This document shows, in pieces, positions 34,247 to 42,003 of a stretch of DNA of 42,501 nucleotides. The notes under the pieces are model-generated. The model searched no databases. It had not been told where the DNA came from and saw only the letters and a list, made by a program, of their open reading frames with translations. Every line of letters begins with the position of its first letter. The first letter of the stretch is position 1. The translations under genes were made by a program, and so were the position numbers. Source of the DNA: an uncultured Clostridia bacterium (GTDB lineage Bacteria; Bacillota; Clostridia; TANB77; CAG-508); contig CALXWT010000010.1 of assembly GCA_944392445.1 (NCBI GenBank), positions 1 to 42,501 of the forward strand, read 5' to 3'.

Positions 34247-34487
34247 ATGAAACGGTGTAATAAGAAAAATTGATGAATTAGGCAGAGTTACAATTCCAAT
34301 AGAAATAAGAGAAAGATACAATATTAATGTAGAAACACCTTTGGAAATTTTTATTAATGGAAAAGAAATTCTTCTAAAAAAAGTGGAAAATAGCTGTTGT
34401 ATTTGTGGTGCTTCAGTAGAATTAGTTGAGTATAAAAATAAGCAAGTCTGTAAGAAGTGCATAAAGGAACTTGAACAAACTAATTAG
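34247..34487 (+). pseudogene. AbrB/SpoVT-type regulator with a C-terminal zinc ribbon, frame break at start
   Basis: GGAG precedes ATG AAA CGG at 34247, but that frame stops after eight codons. Skipping one A gives M-N-GVIRKIDELGRVTIPIEIR, the conserved start of the AbrB/SpoVT swapped-hairpin DNA-binding domain. It continues (34254-34487) with ...LEIFINGKEILLKKV, then CCICGAS...CKKCIKEL, a Cys4 ribbon. Restored length is about 79 residues. In the intact frame a TGA lies two codons before Gly, so no in-frame ATG is available; only a rare start (ATT or GTA) would save it. Clostridial AbrB-type proteins regulate transition state and sporulation genes. It diverges from an XRE gene that is also frame-broken. 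Confidence 0.75.
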
Positions 34488-34603
34488 AACATTGCAAATA
34501 AAAAAATTGTCCTAACGTATAGCACTTAATAAACATAATAAAGTTAACTTGATGCATAGTGTTTAACAGGTACAAAAAATTTACATTGATTTTAATCATA
34601 ACA

Positions 34604-34634
34604 AACTCCCCCTCGCAAGAAGCAAGGGGGAGTT
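34604..34634 (-). terminator. GC-rich hairpin downstream of the foreign-looking gene
   Basis: AACTCCCCCT (34604-34613) pairs with AGGGGGAGTT (34625-34634) around CGCAAGAAGCA. On the minus strand it is followed by TGTTATG, a weak T tract. It lies about 110 bases past the stop of the minus-strand gene at 34745. Confidence 0.55.
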
Positions 34635-34744
34635 CTTAAGGGGATAACTAGTTATAATCGGAGCTATTTGGCTTAGGTATCCGTAATTCGTTGTACCTTA
34701 CCTAGCATTGCTAGATATCGGAAAAATCCCAATTTAGAAATGCT

Positions 34745-35062
34745 TTAGTCGGGCAAAATCCACGCGTTAGAATGCGTGGTGTCAAACCCGTCCTCAGGAT
34801 TTGCCAAAGCCTGCCGAAGTTCCTCGTTGCATTCGGCAGCCAACTGAAGCAGATGCCAAGCAGTGGTATTAGGTACAGCGTACCTCCAACCAATCCGGCA
34901 ACGGTACTGACCTTTCCATCCGGGAACGGGCAGACCTCTCTGAACTGCGAGACCTTCCCTAACAAGCTTCTCAATCTGCCGTTCGTACAGATTGAGAGCA
35001 CACCCAACGAGCCCGTCAGATGCGTACATAACTAACCGATCGTAAACTGTCATTCTGTCCAT
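34745..35062 (-). CDS. GC-rich orphan 105-residue protein, foreign-looking
   Basis: A minus-strand frame beginning MDRMTVYDRLVMYASDG at 35062, chosen because AAGGAGG stands six bases before that ATG; the longer frame to 35149 has no such site. By eye the gene is about half G+C in a region near 30%, using codons such as CGG, CTG and GCC that its neighbours avoid. The protein is helical with LYERQIEKLVREGLAVQRG (wing-like or dimerising), a basic aromatic middle (GWKGQYRCRIGWRYAVP) and WHLLQLAAECNEELRQAL. The first half, about 60 residues, resembles a winged-helix outline, but I do not recognise the family. Perfect promoter, ribosome site and hairpin make it a self-contained unit, likely acquired by transfer. 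Confidence 0.7.
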   Translation of the reverse strand: MDRMTVYDRLVMYASDGLVGCALNLYERQIEKLVREGLAVQRGLPVPGWKGQYRCRIGWRYAVPNTTAWHLLQLAAECNEELRQALANPEDGFDTTHSNAWILPD

Positions 35063-35137
35063 AGTGGACCTCCTTAAAATTATTTGATGTTTCGCCTCTA
35101 CTACAGTAGTGACATTATAAAAAAACACCATACGAGT

Positions 35138-35166
35138 ATTATAGCACAATTATAATATTATGTAAA
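35138..35166 (-). promoter_or_regulatory. Consensus promoter for the foreign-looking gene
   Basis: Reading the minus strand, TTTACA (35166-35161), exactly 17 bases, TATAAT (35143-35138). A small palindrome, ACTACAGTAGT (35100-35110), lies in the transcribed leader and could be an operator. Confidence 0.75.
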
Positions 35167-35345
35167 GAAAAATGTGGGCTTTTTATTATATAGCTTAAAC
35201 TTGTTAATTTCAAAACTAAATTGGAAGTTAATTTAATTTTTGAAAATAAAATAATCAAGTAAAATAATAGTTTATATTTTTTTTTATCTTTTACAATAAT
35301 GTAAATAATTAACATAATTTATATAAAAACACAACGTACAAACTC
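35167..35345. other. Gene-free AT-rich stretch
   Basis: Between the divergent promoters of the foreign-looking gene and uvrA there is only AT-rich DNA with long A and T runs. I see no ORF with a ribosome binding site and no convincing hairpin. Confidence 0.6.
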
Positions 35346-35374
35346 TTGTTTTTTATTCTTTTATGTAGTATAAT
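35346..35374 (+). promoter_or_regulatory. Promoter of uvrA
   Basis: TTGTTT (35346-35351), 17-base spacer, TATAAT (35369-35374). No LexA-like box was recognised near it. Confidence 0.6.
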
Positions 35375-35464
35375 ATCAATACTGTAAAAATGATAACTTA
35401 TTAAACATTAAGAAAAAATAGACTTTTCTGTAAAATAATAAAAAAATATATAGGGGCAAATAAT

Positions 35465-35521
35465 ATGAAAGAAATTCTTTCATTACTATGTGTGCCTTCG
35501 AGCAAAGCTAGAAAGGAATGA
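35465..35521 (+). CDS. 18-codon leader ORF overlapping or abutting uvrA
   Basis: ATG at 35465 opens [18 protein letters not shown] and stops with TGA at 35519-35521. That stop overlaps ATG 35518 as ATGA and lies eight bases before ATG 35530. GGGGCAAATAAT precedes it, a moderate ribosome binding site. Stop-start overlap of this kind couples translation of the next gene. Whether the peptide itself matters is unknown. Confidence 0.45.
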   Translation: MKEILSLLCVPSSKARKE

Positions 35522-35529
35522 AATTTAAA

Positions 35530-38361
35530 ATGCAAGATAAAATAGTAATAAAGGGAGCAAAAGAGCATAACCTAAAAAACATAAATATAGAAATTCCAAG
35601 AGATAAATTAGTAGTTATAACAGGGCTTTCTGGCTCTGGAAAATCATCATTAGCATTTGATACATTGTATGCAGAGGGCCAGAGAAGATATGTAGAAAGC
35701 TTATCTGCTTATGCAAGACAATTCTTAGGGCTAATGGAAAAACCAAATGTAGAATCTATTGACGGACTTTCTCCAGCAATATCAATAGACCAAAAAACTA
35801 CATCAAAAAACCCACGTTCTACTGTTGGTACTGTTACAGAAATCTACGACTATATTCGTTTGCTATATGCAAGAATTGGTGTACCATATTGTCCAAATTG
35901 TGGCAAGAAAATAGAAAAGCAAACAATAGACCAAATAATAGATAGCATATTGGAACTAGAAGAAGGCACAAGAATTCAAGTATTAGCACCTATAGTAAGA
36001 GGAAGAAAAGGCGAGTTTGTAAAGCAGTTAGGACAATTCGAAAAAGAAGGATTTGTAAGGGCTAGAATTGACGGCGAAGTCGTAGAACTTTCGGATGACA
36101 TACAAATAGATAGAAAGAAAAAGCATAACATAGAGCTAATTGTAGACAGACTAGTTATAAAAGATGATATTCGTAGCAGACTAACAGAATCTGTAGAAAC
36201 AGCTCTAAAATATGCAAACAATATAGTAATTATAGATGATAATACTCATAAAAAAGAAATGCTGTTTAGTCAAAATTATGCCTGCCCTGACTGTGGTATT
36301 AGTTTTGAAGAATTAACACCTAGAATGTTTTCTTTCAACAATCCATTTGGAGCATGCCCAAGCTGTACTGGTATTGGTTATCTAATGAAAATGGACGAAG
36401 ACTTAATTATCCCAGACAAAAATAAAACATTGTATGATGGAGTAAAGGCGTTTGGTTCAAGTGTTATGAAACGTGGAGACACAATGGCTAAAATGTATTT
36501 TGAGAGCATTGCAAAGCATTATGGTGTAGAAATAAAAGGAGTACCAATTAAAAAGCTACCTCGAGAGTTTTTGAACAAAATTTTATATGGTACAGGAGAC
36601 GAAGAGATAGACTTTGAATATACATCAGCTGCCGGAACAAGAAGATTTAGAGCACCATTTGAGGGAGTATTACCAACACTAGAAAGACGTCATAATGAAA
36701 CAAAATCACAAGGAATGCGTACTTTTTACGAGATGTATATGAGTGAGTCTCCATGTGAAATGTGCCACGGCACAAGACTAAAAAAAGAAAGCTTATCTGT
36801 AAAAGTTGGAAACAAAAATATAAATGAATTAACAGACATGCCAATAAACAAAATAAAAGAATACCTAAATTCATTAGAGCTAAATAATAAAGATAGAATG
36901 ATAGCAGATCAAATCTTTAAAGAACTAAATAAAAGATTACAGTTTTTAATAGATGTCGGACTAGAGTATTTAACTTTATCAAGAAGTGCAGGGACATTAT
37001 CTGGAGGGGAAGCACAACGTATTAGGCTTGCAACTCAAATAGGTTCTGGACTAACAGGAGTGCTTTACATATTAGATGAGCCAAGTATTGGGTTACATCA
37101 AAGAGATAACGATAAATTGCTTGCAACATTAAAGCACTTAAGAGACTTAGGAAATTCAGTTTTAGTTGTAGAGCATGACGAAGATACAATGTATGCAGCA
37201 GACCAAATTATAGATATTGGACCAGGGGCTGGTGTTCACGGTGGAAACGTTATGGCACAAGGAACTGCAGAAGAAATAAAGCTTGTTACAGATTCTGTTA
37301 CAGGACAATATTTAAGTGGCAGAAAGCAGATACCAGTTCCTAAAAAACGTAGAAAATCTAATGGAAGAGCAATAGAAGTAAAAGGAGCTACAGAGCACAA
37401 CCTAAAAAATATAAATGTTAAATTCCCACTAGGACAATTTATATGTGTAACAGGTGTATCAGGCTCTGGAAAGAGTACCTTAGTAAACGAAATATTGTAT
37501 AAAACCATAGCAAGGGACCTAAACGGTTCAAATGAAAAACCAGGTAAATGCAAAGAGGTTAAAGGTTTAGAGAATATAGATAAAATAATAAATATAGACC
37601 AATCACCAATTGGTAGAACACCACGTTCAAATCCAGCAACTTACACAGGTGTATTTGACTTTATACGTGATATATTTGCAGGTACAAATGAAGCTAAAAT
37701 GAGAGGCTACGATAAAGGAAGATTTAGCTTTAATGTAACAGGTGGTAGATGTGAAGCCTGCAATGGTGATGGAATTATAAAAATAGAAATGCATTTCTTA
37801 CCAGATATTTATGTGCCTTGTGAAGTATGTAAGGGAAAAAGATATAACAAAGAAACATTAGAAGTAAAATATAAAGGAAAAACAATATCAGATGTATTGG
37901 ATATGACAGTTGAGGAAGCTTTAGAGTTTTTCAAGAATATACCAAGAATAAAAGACAAAATTCAAACACTTTACGATGTAGGACTAGGATATATTAAACT
38001 AGGACAGCCATCAACTACATTATCAGGAGGAGAAGCACAACGTATTAAGCTCGCAACAGAGCTTTCTAAAAGAGCAACAGGAAAAACGTTATACATTTTA
38101 GATGAGCCTACTACCGGACTCCATATTGCAGATGTTCATAGACTTGTGGATATACTTCAAAGATTAGTAGACACAGGAAATAGCATAATTGTAATAGAGC
38201 ATAACTTAGACTTAATAAAAACAGCAGATTACATTATAGATTTAGGACCAGAAGGTGGAGACGGAGGAGGAGAAATCGTCGGAGTAGGAACACCTGAACA
38301 AATTGTAAAAAATGACAGAAGCTACACAGGTAAGTTTTTGAAGAAGTATTTAGAAAGATAG
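35530..38361 (+). CDS. uvrA: Excinuclease ABC subunit A
   Basis: UvrA scans DNA for lesions as a dimer and loads UvrB. This 943-residue protein has two ABC modules: Walker [14 protein letters not shown] and signature [17 protein letters not shown] in the first, [13 protein letters not shown] and [16 protein letters not shown] in the second. Zinc motifs include [15 protein letters not shown] and CEACNGDG...CEVCKGKRY. The ATG at 35530 ([10 protein letters not shown]) matches the family's start. The frame is open to ATG 35518, where AAAGGA is too close; from 35530 it is about 12 bases away. Length is normal. It is the repair partner of uvrB at 28593. Confidence 0.97.
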   Translation: MQDKIVIKGAKEHNLKNINIEIPRDKLVVITGLSGSGKSSLAFDTLYAEGQRRYVESLSAYARQFLGLMEKPNVESIDGLSPAISIDQKTTSKNPRSTVGTVTEIYDYIRLLYARIGVPYCPNCGKKIEKQTIDQIIDSILELEEGTRIQVLAPIVRGRKGEFVKQLGQFEKEGFVRARIDGEVVELSDDIQIDRKKKHNIELIVDRLVIKDDIRSRLTESVETALKYANNIVIIDDNTHKKEMLFSQNYACPDCGISFEELTPRMFSFNNPFGACPSCTGIGYLMKMDEDLIIPDKNKTLYDGVKAFGSSVMKRGDTMAKMYFESIAKHYGVEIKGVPIKKLPREFLNKILYGTGDEEIDFEYTSAAGTRRFRAPFEGVLPTLERRHNETKSQGMRTFYEMYMSESPCEMCHGTRLKKESLSVKVGNKNINELTDMPINKIKEYLNSLELNNKDRMIADQIFKELNKRLQFLIDVGLEYLTLSRSAGTLSGGEAQRIRLATQIGSGLTGVLYILDEPSIGLHQRDNDKLLATLKHLRDLGNSVLVVEHDEDTMYAADQIIDIGPGAGVHGGNVMAQGTAEEIKLVTDSVTGQYLSGRKQIPVPKKRRKSNGRAIEVKGATEHNLKNINVKFPLGQFICVTGVSGSGKSTLVNEILYKTIARDLNGSNEKPGKCKEVKGLENIDKIINIDQSPIGRTPRSNPATYTGVFDFIRDIFAGTNEAKMRGYDKGRFSFNVTGGRCEACNGDGIIKIEMHFLPDIYVPCEVCKGKRYNKETLEVKYKGKTISDVLDMTVEEALEFFKNIPRIKDKIQTLYDVGLGYIKLGQPSTTLSGGEAQRIKLATELSKRATGKTLYILDEPTTGLHIADVHRLVDILQRLVDTGNSIIVIEHNLDLIKTADYIIDLGPEGGDGGGEIVGVGTPEQIVKNDRSYTGKFLKKYLER

Positions 38362-38392
38362 ACTTTATTAAAATTATAGAAAGGCAAATAAT

Positions 38393-39191
38393 GTGAAAAT
38401 AAATAAATTATCAGATTTTTTAACACAAATGCCAAAAGGATTAGAAGGTATAAATACAAAGGCAAGATACCTATACTTAGAGTTAGGAAAAAGAAGCTTT
38501 TATGATAGAGAATATGAACATATGATGTTTGGAGAAGAAGATATATTTTCTATTTATACTAACAAAATGTTTACAAATCCAAATATGATAATATGTACTA
38601 CTCTAGAAAAACAATATAAAGAATTACTTGACAAATTAGGAATAGAGAATAAATTAGTTAATGATAAATTAGGACACACTTTTTTAATTTACAAAGATGA
38701 AGAAGGAATGGAACATGCTACAGACTTAACAAGAGATTTAAAGAATATACAATTTAACTGTAGTACATCATACTTTGCAGTAAGAACAATACCTAGTGAA
38801 ATTTTAAGAAAAATTGATTTAGGACTTGGTTATATAACTGAAACAAAAGGATATTCAAATGATTATTGGGATATTCTAAGGAAAAAAGTTAAAAGTAGCA
38901 ATTTACCTATTCAAACTAAATTTGAACTTATACTAAATGGATTACAAGAATTTGGTGATTTAACAAAGCTAGGAGAAACAGAGTTATTGGCAATGTACGA
39001 AAAATTTGTAAGGTATTGTAGCAATAATCAGTATAGAGCTATATTTTCAAGTCGAAAAGTTACTCGGAAGTCCAGAAGAATATAGAGTTGAACTTGTTAC
39101 TGAAAATAAAACGATTACCTATCTTTTAAATATGCAGACACGTTTATTTGAGAGAGAAAAAGCAAAAACTATAGAAGAAAAATGTTTATAA
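38393..39191 (+). pseudogene. Transglutaminase-like cysteine protein with a frame break
   Basis: Starts at GTG 38393 behind GAAAGG. The first 215 or so residues include IICTTLEKQYKELLDKLGI (Cys68), LGHTFLIYKDEEG (His95) and HATDLT (Asp111). This order and spacing fit the Cys-His-Asp triad of a transglutaminase/papain-like fold. After NQYRA near 39035-39050 the frame breaks and soon stops at 39085. The next frame continues FQVEKLLGSPEEYRVELVTE to CL and TAA at 39191, a much better protein end (about 265 residues in total). No signal or span is seen, so the protein would be cytosolic. Family assignment is by motif only. It follows uvrA by 31 bases. Confidence 0.6.
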
Positions 39192-39195
39192 AGAG

Positions 39196-39248
39196 AAAGG
39201 CTATGAAGTTGAGAATAATTTAAATTATACTCAAACTTTATAGCCTTA
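39196..39248. terminator. Bidirectional terminator
   Basis: AAAGGCTATGAAGTTGAG pairs imperfectly with CTCAAACTTTATAGCCTT around an AT-rich loop. It lies between the convergent transglutaminase-like gene and the 29-codon ORF. Confidence 0.7.
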
Positions 39249-39278
39249 TTCATAAAAAAGCAAAAGTAACTGTTTTAA

Positions 39279-39368
39279 TTATTGATTATTATTGTTTCTA
39301 TTATTATTTTCATTTTGCTTTCCTGTATTTTTTTTGCTATTTTTCTTTGAATTATTGTTTTCTGACAT
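39279..39368 (-). CDS. Small Asn/Lys-rich protein, 29 residues
   Basis: GGAGGTGC stands about six bases before ATG at 39368. The frame reads MSENNNSKKNSKKNTGKQ and ends NENNNRNNNNQ before TAA at 39281-39279. More than a third of the residues are Asn and the peptide is strongly basic and hydrophilic, with no span. Good ribosome binding site plus a following terminator support it as real. Function unknown; small Asn-rich peptides of spore-formers come to mind, but nothing confirms that here. Confidence 0.6.
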   Translation of the reverse strand: MSENNNSKKNSKKNTGKQNENNNRNNNNQ

Positions 39369-39442
39369 ATTGAAGCACCTCCAATCTAATACAATTATGC
39401 ACAAAAAAATAAATTTTATACAAAACTTATTTTTTTAAATAT

Positions 39443-39741
39443 GTTACTTTGATAATGGTTTTTATACTTTGCAATTTTTGCAATTATAATTATGGTTAGA
39501 GTAAACTTCTAAAAAAAGTATTTCAAATATGTCGGTCCAGCTACTTTTTCATAGAAATTCTAAATAAATTTTATGGCACCCTTCCATCAGAGATGAACTC
39601 TTTCCATAAAATTTATTAAGAATTTCTAACTCAAAGTACTCTCCATTCCATATTTTCATACTTTTTTTAGAAGCCTACTCTAACCTACTTAATAAAATGT
39701 TTATTTAAATTGCAAAGTATAAAAAACATTATCAAAGTAAC
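39443..39741. repeat. Large foldback element C (three nested arms)
   Basis: Three inverted repeats nest within 299 bases. The outer is 39443-39477 with 39707-39741 (35 bp, one mismatch), the middle 39494-39521 with 39658-39685 (28 bp, two mismatches), the inner 39552-39576 with 39604-39628 (25 bp, one mismatch). They surround a 27-base loop. Unpaired gaps of unequal length separate them; one holds GTCGGTCCAGC, resembling the GTCGGTCCCC of element B. There is no ORF. The whole would fold into one long rod. It fills the gene-free stretch before the cytidylate kinase-like gene. Confidence 0.8.
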
Positions 39742-39772
39742 TTACACATCTAGCCTAAGTTTTCAAAAAAAG

Positions 39773-39800
39773 TTGAAATTTTATAATATTGTGGTATAAT
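39773..39800 (+). promoter_or_regulatory. Promoter for cytidylate kinase-like gene
   Basis: TTGAAA (39773-39778), 16-base spacer, TGG-TATAAT with the -10 at 39795-39800. Confidence 0.7.
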
Positions 39801-39835
39801 TTTCAAAGTAATTTGAATAAAAGAGAGGGAATTCT

Positions 39836-40528
39836 ATGAGCAATAAAGTAATAGGAATAGAAGGACTAGTAGGAAGTGGAAAAACTTCAATTTGTAGAGA
39901 ATTATTAAAACACATACCGAATAGTATTATATTACACGGAGGAAATTTATATAGAGGAATTGTATATGCACTAATGTCTTCTAAACATATTGATTTAAAT
40001 AGTTTAAAGAACAACGTAAAAAATATAGACATTAAAGATATGATGGATAAACTTGGTGTTGAATTTAAGATAGAGAACGGTGAAACAGTGATATATATAA
40101 ATGGCAAAAAAATTGATGAAGATAATTTACAATCAGAAGAAGCATCAATGGCTGTTTCTATAGCAGGTGCAAATGCAGATAATTCTGAATTATATGGCTT
40201 TGCTAGAAAATTAATAGATATGTATAAACAAAAATTTAATGTAATTGTGTCTGGAAGAGACTTAATGAACATCTATCCAGATTTAGACTATCATTTATTT
40301 ATTGAAGCAGATATAGAAGAACGAGTAAAAAGAAAAATGAAACAATATGGAGAAAATGCAGATTATAATAAAGTAAAGCAAAATATAGTGGAAAGGGATA
40401 AATTGCAAGAGAGAGCAGGATACTATAAAATCTATGATAAAACAATACGAATAGATGTTACAGACTGTAGCACTGTAGAAGAAGCAACAAAAAAAGTATT
40501 ATTTACAATAAATTTTTTTGCAAAATAA
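39836..40528 (+). CDS. Cytidylate kinase-like family protein
   Basis: The 230-residue protein has a P-loop (GLVGSGKTSICREL, about 10-23), the GRDLMNIYPDLDYHLFIEA segment (about 143-161), a lid ERVKRKMKQY and an NIVERDKLQERAGYYKIYDKTIRIDVT region. These match the layout of CMP kinase, which phosphorylates CMP or dCMP with ATP. Sequence deviates enough (for example GLVGSGKTS instead of GPAGAGKST) that the annotation should stay at family level; a separate true cmk may exist elsewhere. GAGAGGG precedes the ATG. The stop codon lies inside a reversed short repeat. Confidence 0.8.
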   Translation: MSNKVIGIEGLVGSGKTSICRELLKHIPNSIILHGGNLYRGIVYALMSSKHIDLNSLKNNVKNIDIKDMMDKLGVEFKIENGETVIYINGKKIDEDNLQSEEASMAVSIAGANADNSELYGFARKLIDMYKQKFNVIVSGRDLMNIYPDLDYHLFIEADIEERVKRKMKQYGENADYNKVKQNIVERDKLQERAGYYKIYDKTIRIDVTDCSTVEEATKKVLFTINFFAK

Positions 40529-40538
40529 GCCCGTCCCC
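40515..40538 (-). repeat. Reversed partial short repeat at the kinase stop / murD start
   Basis: TTTTTGCAAAATAAGCCCGTCCCC reads on the minus strand as GGGGACGGGCTTATTTTGCA, matching the arms of element A in reverse. It supplies the stop codon of the kinase-like gene and ends about 20 bases before the murD ATG. Confidence 0.65.
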
Positions 40539-40558
40539 AATTGCTGAAAGGAGAAAAA

Positions 40559-41950
40559 ATGGAAAATTTAAAATTAGATGCATTTGAAAGAAATGTAAAA
40601 GGAAAAAGAATAGCAGTAATAGGTTTAGGCGTAAGCAATATTCCTCTAATAGATTATTTACATAATTTACAAGCAAATGTTACTGTTTTTGATGAAAGGG
40701 ATAAAGAAAAGCTAGATGAAGAAATAATAGATAAAATAGAAAATTTTGGCTTTGAGTTAATCACAGGGAAAAATGCACTTCATTTTTTAAGAGGTTTTAA
40801 TATTATTTTTCGTTCACCTAGTTGCTTGCCAACTACGTTACAGTTAAAATCAGAGCAAAAAAGAGGTGCAATAGTTACATCAGAAATAGAAATGCTTATG
40901 AATACCTGTCCTTGCAAAATTATAGGAGTAACAGGAAGTGACGGAAAAACCACTACAACCACATTGATTTATGAAATATTAAAAAAAGGTGGATATAACT
41001 GCCACTTAGGAGGTAACATAGGTATACCTTTATTTACCAAAGTTAGAGATTTTAAAGAAGATGATATTGTTGTTCTAGAACTAAGTAGTTTTCAACTAAT
41101 GGGAATGGAAATAAGTCCTGACATTTCAGTAATTACAAATATATCACCTAATCATTTAGATAAACATAGTTCTTATGAGGAATACATAGAAGCTAAAAAG
41201 AATATATTTAATTTCCAAGATTCTACAGGAAAAGTTGTATTAAATTATGATAATGAATTAACTCGTGAATTTAAAAAAGAAGCCGAAGGGAAAGTAGTAT
41301 TTTTTAGTAGTAAAGAAAAACTAGAGGATGGAGTTATTTATGATGATGGAATGATAAAATCTTGCGAAGATGGAGTAAGAAAGCATCTTATAGATGTTAA
41401 AGATATACATTTGAGAGGTGTACATAATTATGAAAACATTTGTGCAGCTATTGCAGCTACATCAGATTTGGTAAGCTCAGAAGCACAAGTAGAAGCAATA
41501 AAGGAATTTAAAGGTGTAGAACATAGATTAGAATTCGTAAGAGAAATTAACGGGGTTAAATGGTATAATGATTCCATAGGAACTAGCCCTACTAGAACTA
41601 TAGCTGGACTATATTCTTTTAATGAGAAAATTGTGTTAATAGCAGGTGGATATGACAAAAATTTAGACTATACACCGATTGCAAGACCTATATTAGATAA
41701 AGTATCAAAATTAATTTTAATGGGAAAAACAGCACCTAAAATATATGATGCAGTTGTTAATGAACTTGATCCAGATGATGTATTTCCTATATATAGAGCA
41801 AAAAACGTGGAACAATCCGTAGAATTAGCATATAAATTTGCAAAACCAGGTGAGATTGTGCTATTTTCACCAGCAAGTGCAAGCTTTGATATGTTTAAAA
41901 ATTTTGCAGAAAGAGGAGAAAAGTTTAAAGAATTAGTTAATAATTTATAA
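40559..41950 (+). CDS. murD: UDP-N-acetylmuramoylalanine--D-glutamate ligase
   Basis: MurD adds D-glutamate to UDP-MurNAc-L-Ala in peptidoglycan precursor synthesis. The 463-residue protein has an N-terminal Rossmann domain (IAVIGLGVSNIPLIDYL), the ATP loop GVTGSDGKTTTT (about 121-132; Asn is more usual where Ser-Asp stands), NISPNHLDKH, the VEHRLEF and YNDSIGTSPTRT motifs and a C-terminal domain with SPASASFDMF. The start is ATG 40559 behind AAAGGAG; an upstream in-frame TTG overlaps that site. It is separated from the kinase-like gene by 30 bases. Confidence 0.96.
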   Translation: MENLKLDAFERNVKGKRIAVIGLGVSNIPLIDYLHNLQANVTVFDERDKEKLDEEIIDKIENFGFELITGKNALHFLRGFNIIFRSPSCLPTTLQLKSEQKRGAIVTSEIEMLMNTCPCKIIGVTGSDGKTTTTTLIYEILKKGGYNCHLGGNIGIPLFTKVRDFKEDDIVVLELSSFQLMGMEISPDISVITNISPNHLDKHSSYEEYIEAKKNIFNFQDSTGKVVLNYDNELTREFKKEAEGKVVFFSSKEKLEDGVIYDDGMIKSCEDGVRKHLIDVKDIHLRGVHNYENICAAIAATSDLVSSEAQVEAIKEFKGVEHRLEFVREINGVKWYNDSIGTSPTRTIAGLYSFNEKIVLIAGGYDKNLDYTPIARPILDKVSKLILMGKTAPKIYDAVVNELDPDDVFPIYRAKNVEQSVELAYKFAKPGEIVLFSPASASFDMFKNFAERGEKFKELVNNL

Positions 41951-42003
41951 TCACATTTTTTTACATAATACATATTATATACAAAGTTTTAAGGAGGTAT
42001 AAT

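Noticed and set aside
34760..34779. CCACGC/GCGTGG hairpin as a terminator
   Set aside because: It lies within the coding end of the minus-strand gene and has no T tract.
34772..35035. 87-codon plus-strand open frame in the GC-rich cassette
   Set aside because: The minus-strand gene has promoter, ribosome binding site and terminator; the plus frame has none.
39781..40272. 163-codon minus-strand frame over the cytidylate kinase-like gene
   Set aside because: It overlaps a gene with clear kinase motifs and a promoter; no start signal on the minus strand.
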